DNA from: Porogramme epimiltina
Taxonomy: Eukaryota; Basidiomycota; Agaricomycetes; Polyporales; Polyporaceae
Direction of reading: 5' to 3'
DNA: 64,000 nucleotides
NCBI GenBank assembly: GCA_900155495.1
Contig: FTLJ01000113.1
Coordinates: forward strand, 1-64,000
The notes under the pieces were generated by a model. That model did no database searches, was not told the origin of the DNA, and was given only the letters and a program-made list of their open reading frames with translations. This document shows, piece after piece, positions 32,999 through 43,656 of this stretch (positions are counted from its first letter, which is position 1; the number at the start of each line of letters is the position of its first letter). The position numbers were made by a program, and so were the translations under genes.

Positions 32999-35544
32999 AT
33001 GGCGCCCCCATCTCGGCGCCGTCTCGTGGGCCAGCCCCTACTCTATGCCATCTCCGTCTTTGCTAGCTTGGGGGTGTTCTTGGTGAGTATCTTCAGAGTA
33101 TTCCTAGTACTACCCCAAAGCTCACACACCTTTACTCTCCAGTTTGGATATGACCAAGGGTAAGTTCCTGCTCGCATACGTCCAGCCCATTTCGCCTCAT
33201 TCGTGCTCTCAGAGTCATGTCTGGGGTCATCACCGGCCCCCACTTCCGGAAATACTTCAACAACCCAACAGCGCTTGAAGTTGGAACTATGGTAGCCGTG
33301 CTTGAAGTCGGAGCATTCAGTAAGTCCGCGGGAAGCGTGTTTGTGCCTTCAATTGAGCGGAGTTCTGAGCACGAGCCCGCACTCCGCAGTCACCTCTGTC
33401 GCTGCTGGCCGGGTTGGCGACATCATTGGCAGACGAGGCACGCTCTTCAGCGGCGCCGTTATTTTCGCCGTCGGCGGCGCCATTCAAACCCTTACTCCGG
33501 GTTTTTGGGTTATGGTCATTGGCCGTATCATCTCTGGCCTAGGTGTTGGGCTGCTTTCGTGAGTGTGGCTATGGATTGACGTTAGGTGTTACCCGCAGCT
33601 GATCGCTGCTCCCCAGTACTATCGTCCCCATTTACCAGAGTGAAATCTCTCCCCCAGACCACGTAGGTGTACTCGCAGATTTCGCTGTTGTACCTCCGCT
33701 CACTGTAGCACGCACAGCGTGGGGCGTTGGCATGCATGGAGTTCACTGGAAACATCTTCGGCTATGCGTCCTCTGTGGTACGTCATCGGTCCGTTTGAAA
33801 TGCCCATGTCAGCTGACTTCGAGTTTAGTGGATCGACTACTTCTGCTCCTTCATCGAGTCTGACCTCTCATGGAGGATTCCCTTGTTCATCCAATGCGTT
33901 ATCGGCGCCATACTGGCGGCCGGCTCCCTCGTGATGCCGGAAAGTCCTAGGTGTGCCTGGTTTCCCGCCGCGTTTTGTGGGGTGCTGACGTCGGTGGCGT
34001 TCACATAGGTGGCTGATTGATGTTGATCGCGACGAAGAGGGCATGCGTGTTATTGCTGACTTGCACGGCGGTGACCCCGAAGACATTGTTGCGAAAGCCG
34101 AGTTCCAAGAAATCAAGGACAGGGTCATTTTCGAGGTAAGGGAAGTATTTTCTGAAGGATGGCACATCGTTCCTGACAAATGTAGCGCGAGTCCGGTGAA
34201 GGGCGAACCTATGCTGATATGTGGAGACGGTATAAGCGACGGGTGCTGCTCGCTATGTCATCGCAGGCCTTTGCCCAGTTGGTGAGTCTCCTCAATTAGA
34301 CTGGGGATCGTCGTTTTCTGACGGGATTGGGATAGAATGGTATCAATGGTGGGCGCTGTGGTCCTCTTTCCTTGTACCTAACTAATCATTTCGTCACGAA
34401 GTCATTTCATACTACGCCCGTGAGTCTCCCTTCTGCCTTGCGCTCGTACCTAACTGACATTGTATTCAGCACGGGTGTTCGAAGGTCTGTAGAACACTTC
34501 GCTCAAAGGATACACTTGTGGTTCTCAACTTGTCCTCAACAGAGGCCGGATGGATCGGTCGGGACGCTATTCTCATGACCGGGATCAACGCTATCATCTA
34601 CATTCTGAGCACGCTCCCTCCGTAAGTCATTTCGTTTAGCATTGCTTCTGCCGGTGCTGAAGTTCATATTCAAGCTGGTATCTCGTCGACCGCTGGGGGC
34701 GGCGTGTCATTCTTCTTAGTGGTGCCGTGGTCGTGAGTTGTTTTCCTCGTTTCGTAGTCATACACTGAATCGGGCTTTAGATGGCTCTTGCGCTCGGTCT
34801 TACCGGCTGGTGGATGTACATTGATGTAGCAGAAACCCCTCGTGCTGTCGTCATTTGTGTCATTGTCTTCAATGCCGCATTCGGGTACAGCTGGGGTCCC
34901 ATCCCGTGGCTTTACCCACCTGAGGTTTGTGAATTCACTATTGTGATGGTCTCGGTCCTAACGCCGGCTATAGATCATGCCGTTGAATGTCCGCGCGAAG
35001 GGAGTGTCCCTCTCCACCGCAACTAACTGGGCATTCAACTTCCTTGTGGGAGAGATGACCCCAGTGCTGCAGGAACTGATTGAATGGCGATTGTATCCCA
35101 TGCACGGCTTTTTCTGCGTTTGCAGTTTCATTCTTGGTGAGTGGCATTCAAGCTTCCTCGCGACAATCCGGTCTAATGATATCTGGTAGTATACTTCTGT
35201 GCGTTGCAACTATGAAGTTAGACCGTGAAGACCATACTAACAGTCGTCCAGTGTATCCCGAGACCAAGGGTGTCCCGCTGGAAGAGATGGACGCGGTATT
35301 CGGCGAAGGTGAGTATGCGCATATTCAGGTCTCTGGATGATAATAACCTTTCCTTGTAGAGGAACTAGAAGAGCGGTTGGAGGACGAAGAGTCAGAGAGG
35401 GCTTCGTTAGTGTCTCGTCGGTCCAGCCGGTCCCGTCGAAGTCAAACTCGGCTGCCAAACTCGGCCTCTCAAGGCTTGGTCAGTCGATTGATGGGACGGG
35501 ACGGTCGCTCGAGCTACCAGCCCATCAACGACAACGACGAATAG
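32999..35544 (+). CDS. MFS sugar porter (hexose-type)
   Basis: Nineteen exons (32999-33082, 33143-33159, 33213-33319, 33390-33558, 33617-33662, 33718-33777, 33829-33950, 34009-34135, 34186-34281, 34336-34348, 34402-34419, 34470-34484, 34543-34621, 34675-34732, 34781-34924, 34974-35136, 35190-35198, 35252-35308, 35360-35544) give 522 residues. Sugar-porter signatures are all present: FGYDQGVMSGVITG in TM1, GRVGDIIGRRGTLF, VPIYQSEISPPDHRG, PESPRWL, FAQLNGINVISYYAP, DRWGRRVILL, and YPETKGVPLEEMD. These transporters carry hexoses across the plasma membrane. The QLNGIN...YY stretch is typical of glucose/fructose carriers, but substrate is not certain. The C-terminal tail is Ser/Arg-rich, a likely phosphorylation region. 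Exon 17 is 9 nt long and supplies the end of the last membrane segment. Confidence 0.93.
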
Positions 35545-36024
35545 GAACTCGCGAGGATGAATAATAGTGCAGTCGAGGGGAATCTCGACATAGCGCCTCG
35601 ACGTCCGACGCCCCGTCCAAGCGAGGAAGACGACTGAGAGGACATGTGCATAGGGTCAAACAGGTTCATTGCCAAGTGGTAATTGGTAGTCGAACTGCCT
35701 CTTGGCCGCCGTTGTTCATCCTCACCGACTAGTTTCACGGCACTCACTACTGTATCCCCACGATAATAGTCCCTGTACGCCCCTCCCTGCACCCCGCATA
35801 CCCCCATCGACAACTGCACTGTACTCACTACTGTTACATAGTAGCACCATGCCACCAATGAAATCTTGCGCGTCTGCTATTTTGTTTGAGCTGCATGTTT
35901 TTATTAGTAGCTTGTAGAATAGAATTCGGACATTTACGAGACAAATCATAATCAGGCCAGAAAGCTTGTGTTTGCACGGGCGCCTTTTCCTGAAAATGCC
36001 CACAGCGCAACCCCCGATGACATC
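35545..36024. other. Spacer between sugar porter and MRH4
   Basis: 480 bp with the sugar-porter 3' UTR and MRH4 promoter. Short frames on the minus strand (35514-36096) overlap both genes and lack family features. Confidence 0.5.
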
Positions 36025-37898
36025 ATGTTGACTCTGTCTCCTTCCTCGCCGACCACATTCCTGCGACGGCCGCCTCGCACAAACTTCCTTCGCCACGGTC
36101 TCTTATGCTCTCACCAATTACGCTCCTTCGTCAAGGGCGCGCGCGACTCTGTCAAGAGTCGTTCACATCCCGATGAGTATAGCTTCGAGAGGCTCCGCCT
36201 TGATTCCAACGTCCTCTCTGCACTGCGATCAGCCTTCCCATCCGTCAAACACCCCACGCCAATTCAACACCAATTCATTGACGCGATACTGCAGGGAAAA
36301 GATGTACTGTTCAAGGATAAAACTGGGTCCGGAAAGTGCGTGACTCTCCTCTTTTGTGTGTCATGGTTCTAATGCTGCTAGGACAGGTCATTCGCGCTGG
36401 CATTAGCCTTGATGAGCCTCCGCCGTCCATTGCCGCACAAAGATGCGAGAACGGGCTCACAAATTGCTTCCCTCCTGCTGGTACCCCACCGGGACCTTGC
36501 GTTCCAGTTTTACCACTGGATCGAACGTGTCCACCACCATATGACACGCCAACCCTCACTCTCATCCCTCGCCCAAGTTCTCGTCAGGGACTCTTCCTTG
36601 CCACTAGAAGAACGTCTCGCGCCCATCCAGAACACGCCCCCACGTATACTCATCAGCACACCTCAAGCGGTGCAGGACGTTCTCACCGCCGACGCCCATG
36701 CACTCCCCTTAGGTCATCTGTCAACGGTCGTCGTAGACGAGGCTGACTACCTCATCGAGAGCGTGCCCATGCTCCCGGACAAGTATAAAATGAAGAAGCT
36801 ACAACGACAGATCAAACGTCATCCGGGCCCAACACGCGTGGTCTTGAATCATCTCTATGGTAGCGCAACGGCCTCGAGCACACATGAAGCCGCTCCGAAG
36901 GGGCGCGATCGCCGCGCGGCGAAGGGCGCCCCGCAGCTTGTCATGATGAGCGCGACGCTCCGTAATCATCTGAGGCGGTTCTTGCTCACGGACAGCGGGT
37001 GGTTCACGAAGGAGCCCGGAATGCTCGTCCGGATCACGGGCGCAGCGTCCGCGCACTATCCCCATGGCGCAAAGGAAACCGCGAGCGAGGACAGAGCGGC
37101 ACTGGCCGTAGGCGGCACGGACATTACGCATCATGTTGTGGTCGTGCACGGCAATGGGGAAGCTTTGAACGACGCCGACGCCGAAGAAAGCCCCGCTGAA
37201 GGCCGCGAGAGCGGGACGGTGGAATCCCAGTCTAGCGCGGCGCACGTGGAATTGTCTCCGCCGGCGAACCCCGAGGAAAGCCTCCCTGAGATGGAACCGA
37301 GAGTGCTTCCTTTGGACGAAGCAGGTGAGTTTTCAATGAAGACGGAGTTCGTCCCCATTGACATGTTGCGCTGACGCACGCGGCAGAAGTCTCTCCGTTC
37401 AACCCTTACGCGATGGAGACCATCGCCGCAACATTTGTGCTCAACGTTCCGTCGGTCGCGCTGCTCGTTTTGCCGTCTGATGCGCCTGTGCAAGGCGCTG
37501 TGCAGGACCTCCGCGGGTTGGGAGTTAACGCGCGGGCGTTGGACGTCGTCAAGGATGAGAACGGAAGGACGCATTTGATGCGCCGGGACTTCGACTCCAC
37601 TGCTGAGAACCCCACGCTGCTCGTGTCCACCCTAGCTTCGACGCGGGGCCTGGACCTTCCGGAGCTCTCGCACGTGTTCGTCCTCGGCGTGCTGGACGGC
37701 GGCGCGGTGGACTCGTACCTGCACGTCGCGGGGCGCGTCGGCCGGTTTGGGCGGAGCGGGAGGGTGATCAGTATTCTGGAGAGCCCGCACGAGGTGGAGG
37801 ATGACGGGCGGCTGAGGATGAAGGACGAACCCCGGATGATGCGCATCCTGCTGAAAAAGATTGGGGTCAGGCCGGTCAAGTTGGATACCCTGGGCTAG
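36025..37898 (+). CDS. MRH4: Mitochondrial DEAD-box RNA helicase Mrh4
   Basis: Three exons, 36025-36335, 36387-37324 and 37387-37898, give 586 residues. The basic leader (MLTLSPSSPTTFLRRPPRTN) suggests mitochondrial import. Helicase motifs: Q-like HPTPIQHQFIDAIL, motif I KDKTGSGKS, ILISTPQA (Ib), VVDEADYLIE (II, DEAD), MMSATLR (III), LVSTLASTRGLDLPEL (V), and a weak motif VI, LHVAGRVGRFG. Mrh4 promotes late assembly of the mitochondrial large ribosomal subunit in yeast. A ~60-residue Glu/Ala/Pro-rich insertion (about 390-440) sits between the two RecA domains and is probably disordered. Motif VI lacks the usual HRxGR; the family is known to be divergent. The start at 36025 is preferred over an in-frame GTG upstream. 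Confidence 0.87.
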
Positions 37899-38699
37899 AC
37901 AACATACGCGCGAGCGCTGTAGTAGAAGCTGTTCGAATCCATGATCATCGTGTTTTACTTGTGCGCTCTGAGCGCCCGCTAGTGCTAGCCCCGAGTGGTG
38001 TCGAGGCGCTCGGCCCGACGTCATGGACCCGCCCAGGGACCGCTAGGTTTGCCTCCGTGCCTCTCGATCGCGCACGCCGTGGAGCTCAGTGCGCGGGGCG
38101 TTGCTCTACGCGAACCGTCGCCTGGGCTGCGGGGCCGTCTGGGGCACGGTTGAGCACACGACTGGCGGCGGCAAGCGAGGCACAAGTGAGAGTATGACGT
38201 CGTGCACAACACGGATGCGGCAGTCTTGTCCCCCATCATGATGCGCAACTGCGTCAGCGCACACACCTCCGCTCCCAACATATCGCTCTCTCACGGATCT
38301 AGGCGGGTCGACGGGGACCAAAGGCCGGCGACGGCCGTCGTGCAAACTTGGGTAAGAAGCGGGGAGTTCCCACCGGGCTTGGGTGTGTTGTGAGGATGGA
38401 TGGCAGGACGCCGGGCGAGAAGGCAGGCGGGGCGGGGAAGGGAGTATTGTTATCGCGGTCGCAAGGAGGACGCAGGTCGGGGTGGAGCAGAATTCAAGGC
38501 GGGCCCACGTGGTTCTCGAAATCGTGGTATCGGACGCGCTGAGTCTGCGACGGACGGCGTCCTGCGCCGATCGGGAGGCTCGAGTGGCTGCCAGGGCTGG
38601 CAATTGCGACCGCCTCTTCCATCAGCCTATATCTCCTCCTCTCTCCCATTCCCCGACTCTTCCCTCCCTCCCGGCCACCTCCTCCCCGCCAGGCCCGCC
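37899..38699. other. Spacer between MRH4 and the TMEM198-like gene
   Basis: 801 bp. The first part should be MRH4 3' UTR; the last ~80 bp before 38700 is a C/T-rich tract typical of a 5' UTR. Overlapping frames in all directions encode Arg/Ser/Pro-rich noise. No gene or RNA is supported. Confidence 0.5.
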
Positions 38700-41450
38700 A
38701 TGCCTGCCCCCCGCCCCCGCTCCTGGCCTGCGGTCGTCCTCTCATGTCTCCTCTTCGCCCTCCTCATCGCGACCCCCGTCTTCGCGCAAAGCACCACGAC
38801 CAGCCCAAGCGGCTCGAGCACCTCCGGCTCGACCTCGCCAACCAGCTCACCGTCGTCCGTCTCGCTTTCTCTGACCACTGCCGAAACGACTATCACGACC
38901 ACATTGCACTCGGGCACCCGCGACATCCCGACAACGACCGTGGTACCCACGACATTCAACGTAACAATCACGCCCTCCTCGACCGCCTCCAAGACCAGCT
39001 CCGCAGCCGAGTCTGCCACCTCCACCACTGCGCCGGACTTCACCAAGCTCGACACCCACATTGACCCGGGCTTCGCCGTCCTCGGTGCGCTCCTCATCCT
39101 CACCGGCATCCCCAGTGCATTCCTCGGCCACAAGAACCGATGGACGTCCTTCTTTCTCATCGGCTTCTACACCCTCGCCCTCGTCTGCTTCGTCCTCATC
39201 CTCCGCTTCGGCGTTCTCCAAGCCATTAACCCGCCTAGCAAGACCGTCCGCGGGCTTTTCGTGCTGTCCTGCGTCGTGGCCGGGATCGCCGGCGGCGGCA
39301 TCTCCATCTTCTTCTGGAAGGCCGCCAAGTACTTTATTGGCGCGTGGGGAGGACTCGCGTTGGCCTTGTGGATTCAGTGCTTCAGGAATGGCGGTCTTAT
39401 TGGCCCCATTGGCTTCCGGTGGATCATGTACATCGGTGCGTGTCACCCGGCTCGCGGAAGCGACGAGGATCCTCGCTAAACGAGCGCGTGGCTTTCCTTT
39501 CTGCAGGTGTCGCTGTTGTAGGCTTCGTGTTGTGCACGATTCCGAAGCTGCATTACTATGTGCTACTCACGTCGACGGCGTTCGTCGGTGCGACCGCCTT
39601 CATGCTGGGCGTGGATTGTTACACGACCGCCGGCCTCAAGGAGGTAAGCGTGCTAATTTTGTAAAGTGCCGGGGTAATTCCGGTTTCTAACCTTTCACCC
39701 TTCACAGTTCTACGTGTGGAACATCGGCTTCGAGTCCCTGTTCACCAAGTACCAGCAGCATGGCATCAAATTCCCCGTCACCCAGGTCATGCAGATCGAG
39801 CTGGGGATGATGGGTGCGGTGTCGATTATGGGCATGGCCGTCCAGTTCCAGATCCTCAAGATTCTTATGAGGAAGATGAAGGAGATCGAGGAGGAAAGGA
39901 AGCGACAGGATGAGGTTGCCGAGGCGCGTGCCGCGGAACGCTTCAAGGAGCTCGACATGGAGAAGAACGACTGGGAGCGTCTCCATCCGTCCTTGCCGAA
40001 ACATGGCCGCGCGGACAGCAACATCTCGGGCCAGCCCCTCCTGGGCCTCGACGGCGTTCCAAATGGCGATCCTGACTCTCCCGGCGGCACCCCTCGTCCG
40101 CGCTACCAGTCCGGTCTATCGGAATTCATGGCAGCGCCCACTCCCACCGACGAACTTCACCGCGCCGCGAACAGGCAGCTGCAGAACCCCGGCGCGCTCC
40201 CTACCCTCGACCTCGGTGACGACATCGAGGCCAACGTGCCGGAGACTTTCATCGCCAAGAAATCCGACTCGAACGACTCCAGAATGTCCAAGGTGTACTC
40301 GCCGAACGACCAGGAAGACTTCAAGGAGCGCGACCAGCTGCTGTCAGAGATCCACACCATTCGCCGCTCCATCGAGCTTTTGAGGTCCGAGACACCCGGC
40401 CCATCCAACGGTTCTGATTCCCGGCGTGCGTCGACTACTCGCCGTCTCAGCCAGGACTTTACCACGCTCGCAAATGCGCCTGTCGCCCATCTCCGCCCTC
40501 CACGTGAACGTGATCCTCGTGCTCGCGTACAGTCGATGGAACTGGGTAGCATCTCGTACGCACCTAGCGAGGTTGGCCCGTCTATCGGACGTCCGACGAG
40601 CGCGCCTCTACGTGATGACTGGGACATGTACGTTCACGAACGGAAGCTCTTCCAGCCACCTTCCGGAGTCACTGCGCCCATTCCTACCACGGCACCTCCC
40701 CGTGCCCCCGTCTCTCCTGCTGTCATGGAGGCATTGAAGGACCGCCAGCGTCGCGAGAGTGCATTGTCCGCGACCCCGCTCGGTGCCTCGCCCTCCAACG
40801 GGTCCTCCTCGGATGACCTCCCTCTTGCTCTCCGCCCACCTCAACACAAGAAATCCAACTCCCAGGGCGGCGCCCCGGTCACCATCCTGCCTCCGAAACG
40901 CCCGATCGCGCAGCCGACCCCTCAGACCGCTGACAGCTCCCCGCGAGTGAAGACATTCGAGGAGCTGGTCGAGCGCCACCGTGAGAAGCTGCACGAGCTC
41001 CAGGCCCCCATTACGCAGGCGCAGAAGGAGCAGGCGGACATCTCGGCGGCGCGAAACCGGTGGGAACGGGCGAAGAACGCGGAAAAGGCCGCGATGGAAA
41101 AGCGGCAGGCGGAGAAGGAGCAGGCGGCGCGCGACCGGACGCGGCGCTCGGGCGACGGCGCGCTGTCGCCCGCGCCCGACGGGGGCAAGAGGCACCAGCA
41201 CCAGCGCTCGCTGAGCGCGGACGTGCTCGCGGCGATCCCGGGCGCACAGGCGTCGTCGCGGCGGATGTCGACGCTCAAGGTCGAGGACTGGCAGCGCTCG
41301 CAGCAGGACGAGGCGCCGGCGCCCGCGCGCCCGTCGCACGGCCGCCAGGGCTCGTCGTCGATGGGACGACGGATGTCGGGCGTGCCGTTCCCCGACTCCT
41401 CGCGGGACAAGCGGCGGGGGCCGAGCGCGGCGCGCGACCCTGTTAGCTGA
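38700..41450 (+). CDS. TMEM198-domain (TM7SF3/TM198-like) membrane protein with long cytosolic tail
   Basis: Three exons, 38700-39435, 39507-39643 and 39708-41450, give 871 residues. A signal peptide (VVLSCLLFALLIATPVFA) is followed by a ~90-residue Ser/Thr-rich, probably O-glycosylated ectodomain. Then come about seven hydrophobic segments from ~125 to ~345 (PGFAVLGALLILTGIP, SFFLIGFYTLALVCFVLIL, LFVLSCVVAGIAGGGISIFF, ...), with the closely spaced Gly-rich helices of the DUF4203/TMEM198 fold. The remaining ~520 residues are cytosolic: a coiled coil (KMKEIEEERKRQDEVAEARA), long Ser/Pro-rich stretches, and a second charged helix near 720-760. Human TMEM198 is linked to Wnt receptor signalling; fungi have no Wnt pathway, so the role here is unknown. 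Kinase-type sites in the tail suggest a signalling or trafficking adaptor. Confidence 0.8.
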
Positions 41451-42484
41451 AAGGGGTGCCCACGGAGAGGTTCGTGGGGGCCCCACGGACCATTGGTACT
41501 GTATTGGTGCACGGATAGGGTGAGATTCGGACGACCTAATCTTAATGTGTACCACCACGACAGCGCACGACGCACTGTGCACGCACTCCTTACATTCGCC
41601 TCCCCATAGTTGACACCATCATCATCAGAAGAGCCACGCACGTACATGCATCCAGCCAGTATCATCCTCGCATATTTCTCTCTTTCTCTCTTTTTTGGTA
41701 CCTTCGACCACCTCACTCACAGGCGGTACCTCGACGATTTCGCAATGGACCGCTATTTTGTGCACACGGACGCTCATTTTCGGACTTGGACTAGCGTAGA
41801 TCTCTCATGTGGGAATCGTAATGTGACCTTAGGTCTCTGGATGCCGAGGGGTCCGTGGGGAAGCTGAGGCACGTCACCGTCGCGCTCGCGTGGACGTGTT
41901 CGTAATCTAGAGTTCTCTCGGGGTGGAACGGAGAGTAGAGTTCTGCAGCCATTGAGTTGTGTGGAGTGACGGAGGGACTGCGCAGCAGCATCAATGCAGC
42001 GTGCGTAGGCGGCTCGGGTACCCCACGAGCGGGACGAGGCGTTGAGTAGGAGCGTTAGTGCGGGGTAGGAACGTTCTATATAGACGATGGAGATAAGCTT
42101 TTGTGGAACAAGACGGCTAAGTGGGTCGGGGGGGCCAATCAGAGCGGGGGTGATGTCGACGGCTGCTGTGGACGCCCGATCGAGCGGCGGGGAGAGGCTG
42201 ATCGAGTATGGACGGAGCTGTGGGATTGTTGGGGATGCGGGGGCTCCCCGCACTCCGCCAGCCTGCCAGAGTGGTAGCCACCGCGCCGTCTGCGTCTGGG
42301 CAGTATTAGTAGCGGGTTGGCCTGCGTCGCCGTCCCGAACGCTCTCCCTCCATTCCAGCCCGTCTCTTCCGCCCCTCTTCCGCTGGGCCTAGGTCGTTCG
42401 TCCAGACCCCTCGCTTGCGCCCCCGCCATACAAAATACCGTACGCCGTCTCCACCGCGCCCTCGTCTCTTTCCCAGACAGCGCC
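41451..42484. other. Spacer between TMEM198-like gene and 42485 orphan
   Basis: 1,034 bp. A TATA-like TCTATATAG is at 42074-42082, about 400 bp before the next ATG. Minus-strand frames at 41774-42253 and 41791-41994 are open but unsupported; they could belong to an unrecognised spliced gene. Confidence 0.4.
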
Positions 42485-43327
42485 ATGTCTATATCTCGCT
42501 CAAAATCCGTCACCTCTCTCTCTACATCCCAAGCCGACACCGCCGGCCCCCGCGCGCGGCCAAAATTACCTCGCCATCGGAGTGCCGTAACGGTCTCAGC
42601 CATTCCTCATTTCGCCTCGGCCTACACCCCTCGCGTCGAGCGGGAGGACCCCTTCAGCCTCTCCGGCTTCTTTCCAACGAACCTTCCCGCCCTCACCTCC
42701 GAGCCCACATCGCAGCACGAGTGGGACTGGCTGCGCGCGGAGGAGGACGAGGTCCCGGCGGAACGCTTCTCCGGGCCCGTTTCGCCCATATCGGAGAGCG
42801 ACGACGAGTGGAACATACCAACCCCGCTCTCGCCCGACGTCGAGGACGCGCTCGCCAGGGACGCTATCAAGCGGGAGGACAAGTTGGGCATCCTCGCTCT
42901 GACCGGTAAGTCCCTTGACTGACTTGTCTGTTCTCCGCGCGAAGCGCGTCCTCGTTCCCTCCCCCTTCTGCTTCGCGATGTTCGGAAGAGCGTTTCTGAC
43001 GCGCTCGCCCCTCTGGTCCACGCAGACACGTTGCGCCTGCCGTCGCGCGGCGGCGAACCTTATGTCGACGACGGGCTGTTCTCGCCCTACCAGCAGCAGA
43101 CAGGTGATCCACTGGACGCTGATGCGGTCTACGACGCTCTGCGAGCGCTGCGTACGGCACACAGTCTTCCTTCAAGATCAGCTGTCAAGGAGCGCCCTGG
43201 GACCCTGAACGTGCTGTTTTCACCAGAGAAGGAGGCGGAAGATAAGGTCAAGTTGGAGGCATCCGGACCGGGAGCGCTAGTGTCGTGGGGCGTGAGTCGA
43301 GTCGTAGACTATTTTTCGCCTGTTTGA
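42485..43327 (+). CDS. Hypothetical acidic protein, 240 aa
   Basis: Two exons, 42485-42905 and 43026-43327 (120-nt intron), give 240 residues. I do not recognise the family. The first ~45 residues are basic and Ser/Thr-rich. The rest is acidic, with short ordered-looking motifs: EDPFSLSGFFP, QHEWDWLRAEEDE, SDDEWNIPTPLSPDVEDALARDAIKREDKLGIL, and a C-terminal SWGVSRVVDYFSP. No signal peptide or membrane segment is visible. The strict frame, the clean GT-AG intron and the short hydrophobic-acidic motifs (FFP, WDWL) make it likely to be a real gene rather than noise, perhaps a disordered adaptor. Confidence 0.65.
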
Positions 43328-43656
43328 GGGCTGGGGCTTGTATGTGCGTCGGATTTATTGTTATCAATTGGGTTGCGCGTGGTGCACGTTTAGGCTGCGC
43401 ACATCGAGGGCGTTGGATGAGGACGAGAGAAAGACGGATGCGGCGCGGGTGATTGCGTCCCACGAACGGCGGGCGCTAGACGGCCATGCCGAGGTGCCGG
43501 GGGACCCCGGAACCGCGAATTCTGAGAGGAAGTTCACGGGGTCGTAAACGGGCCCTTTATAACCGACGCGCGTGGGTAAAAATCGGGTTTCTTCCCACTC
43601 CCACAGTGAGCCGTTTCCCACAGCTCGTCTGAAGCTCACTTGAAGTTGGGCCCACC
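43328..43656. other. Spacer between orphan and CSL gene
   Basis: 329 bp upstream of the CSL start. A TATA-like CTTTATAA is near 43555. A minus-strand frame of 91 codons (43639-43364) covers most of it but begins only 18 bp from the CSL ATG; it is not accepted. Confidence 0.45.

Noticed and set aside
37931..37940. GTTCGAATCC, like a tRNA B box
   Set aside because: The flanking bases do not form a T-arm stem or acceptor stem, and no A box lies at the right distance.
40608..41582. 324-codon frame antisense to the TMEM198-like tail
   Set aside because: Arg-rich shadow of a GC-rich low-complexity coding stretch.
41774..42253. 159-codon and overlapping 67-codon minus-strand frames
   Set aside because: Arg/Ser/Pro-rich in one frame, mixed in the other, with no family motif. 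GC-rich spacers here often stay open by chance. A spliced unknown gene is not excluded.
43364..43639. 91-codon minus-strand frame between the orphan and the CSL gene
   Set aside because: It begins 18 bp from the CSL start, leaving no promoter, and has no recognisable family or splice support.
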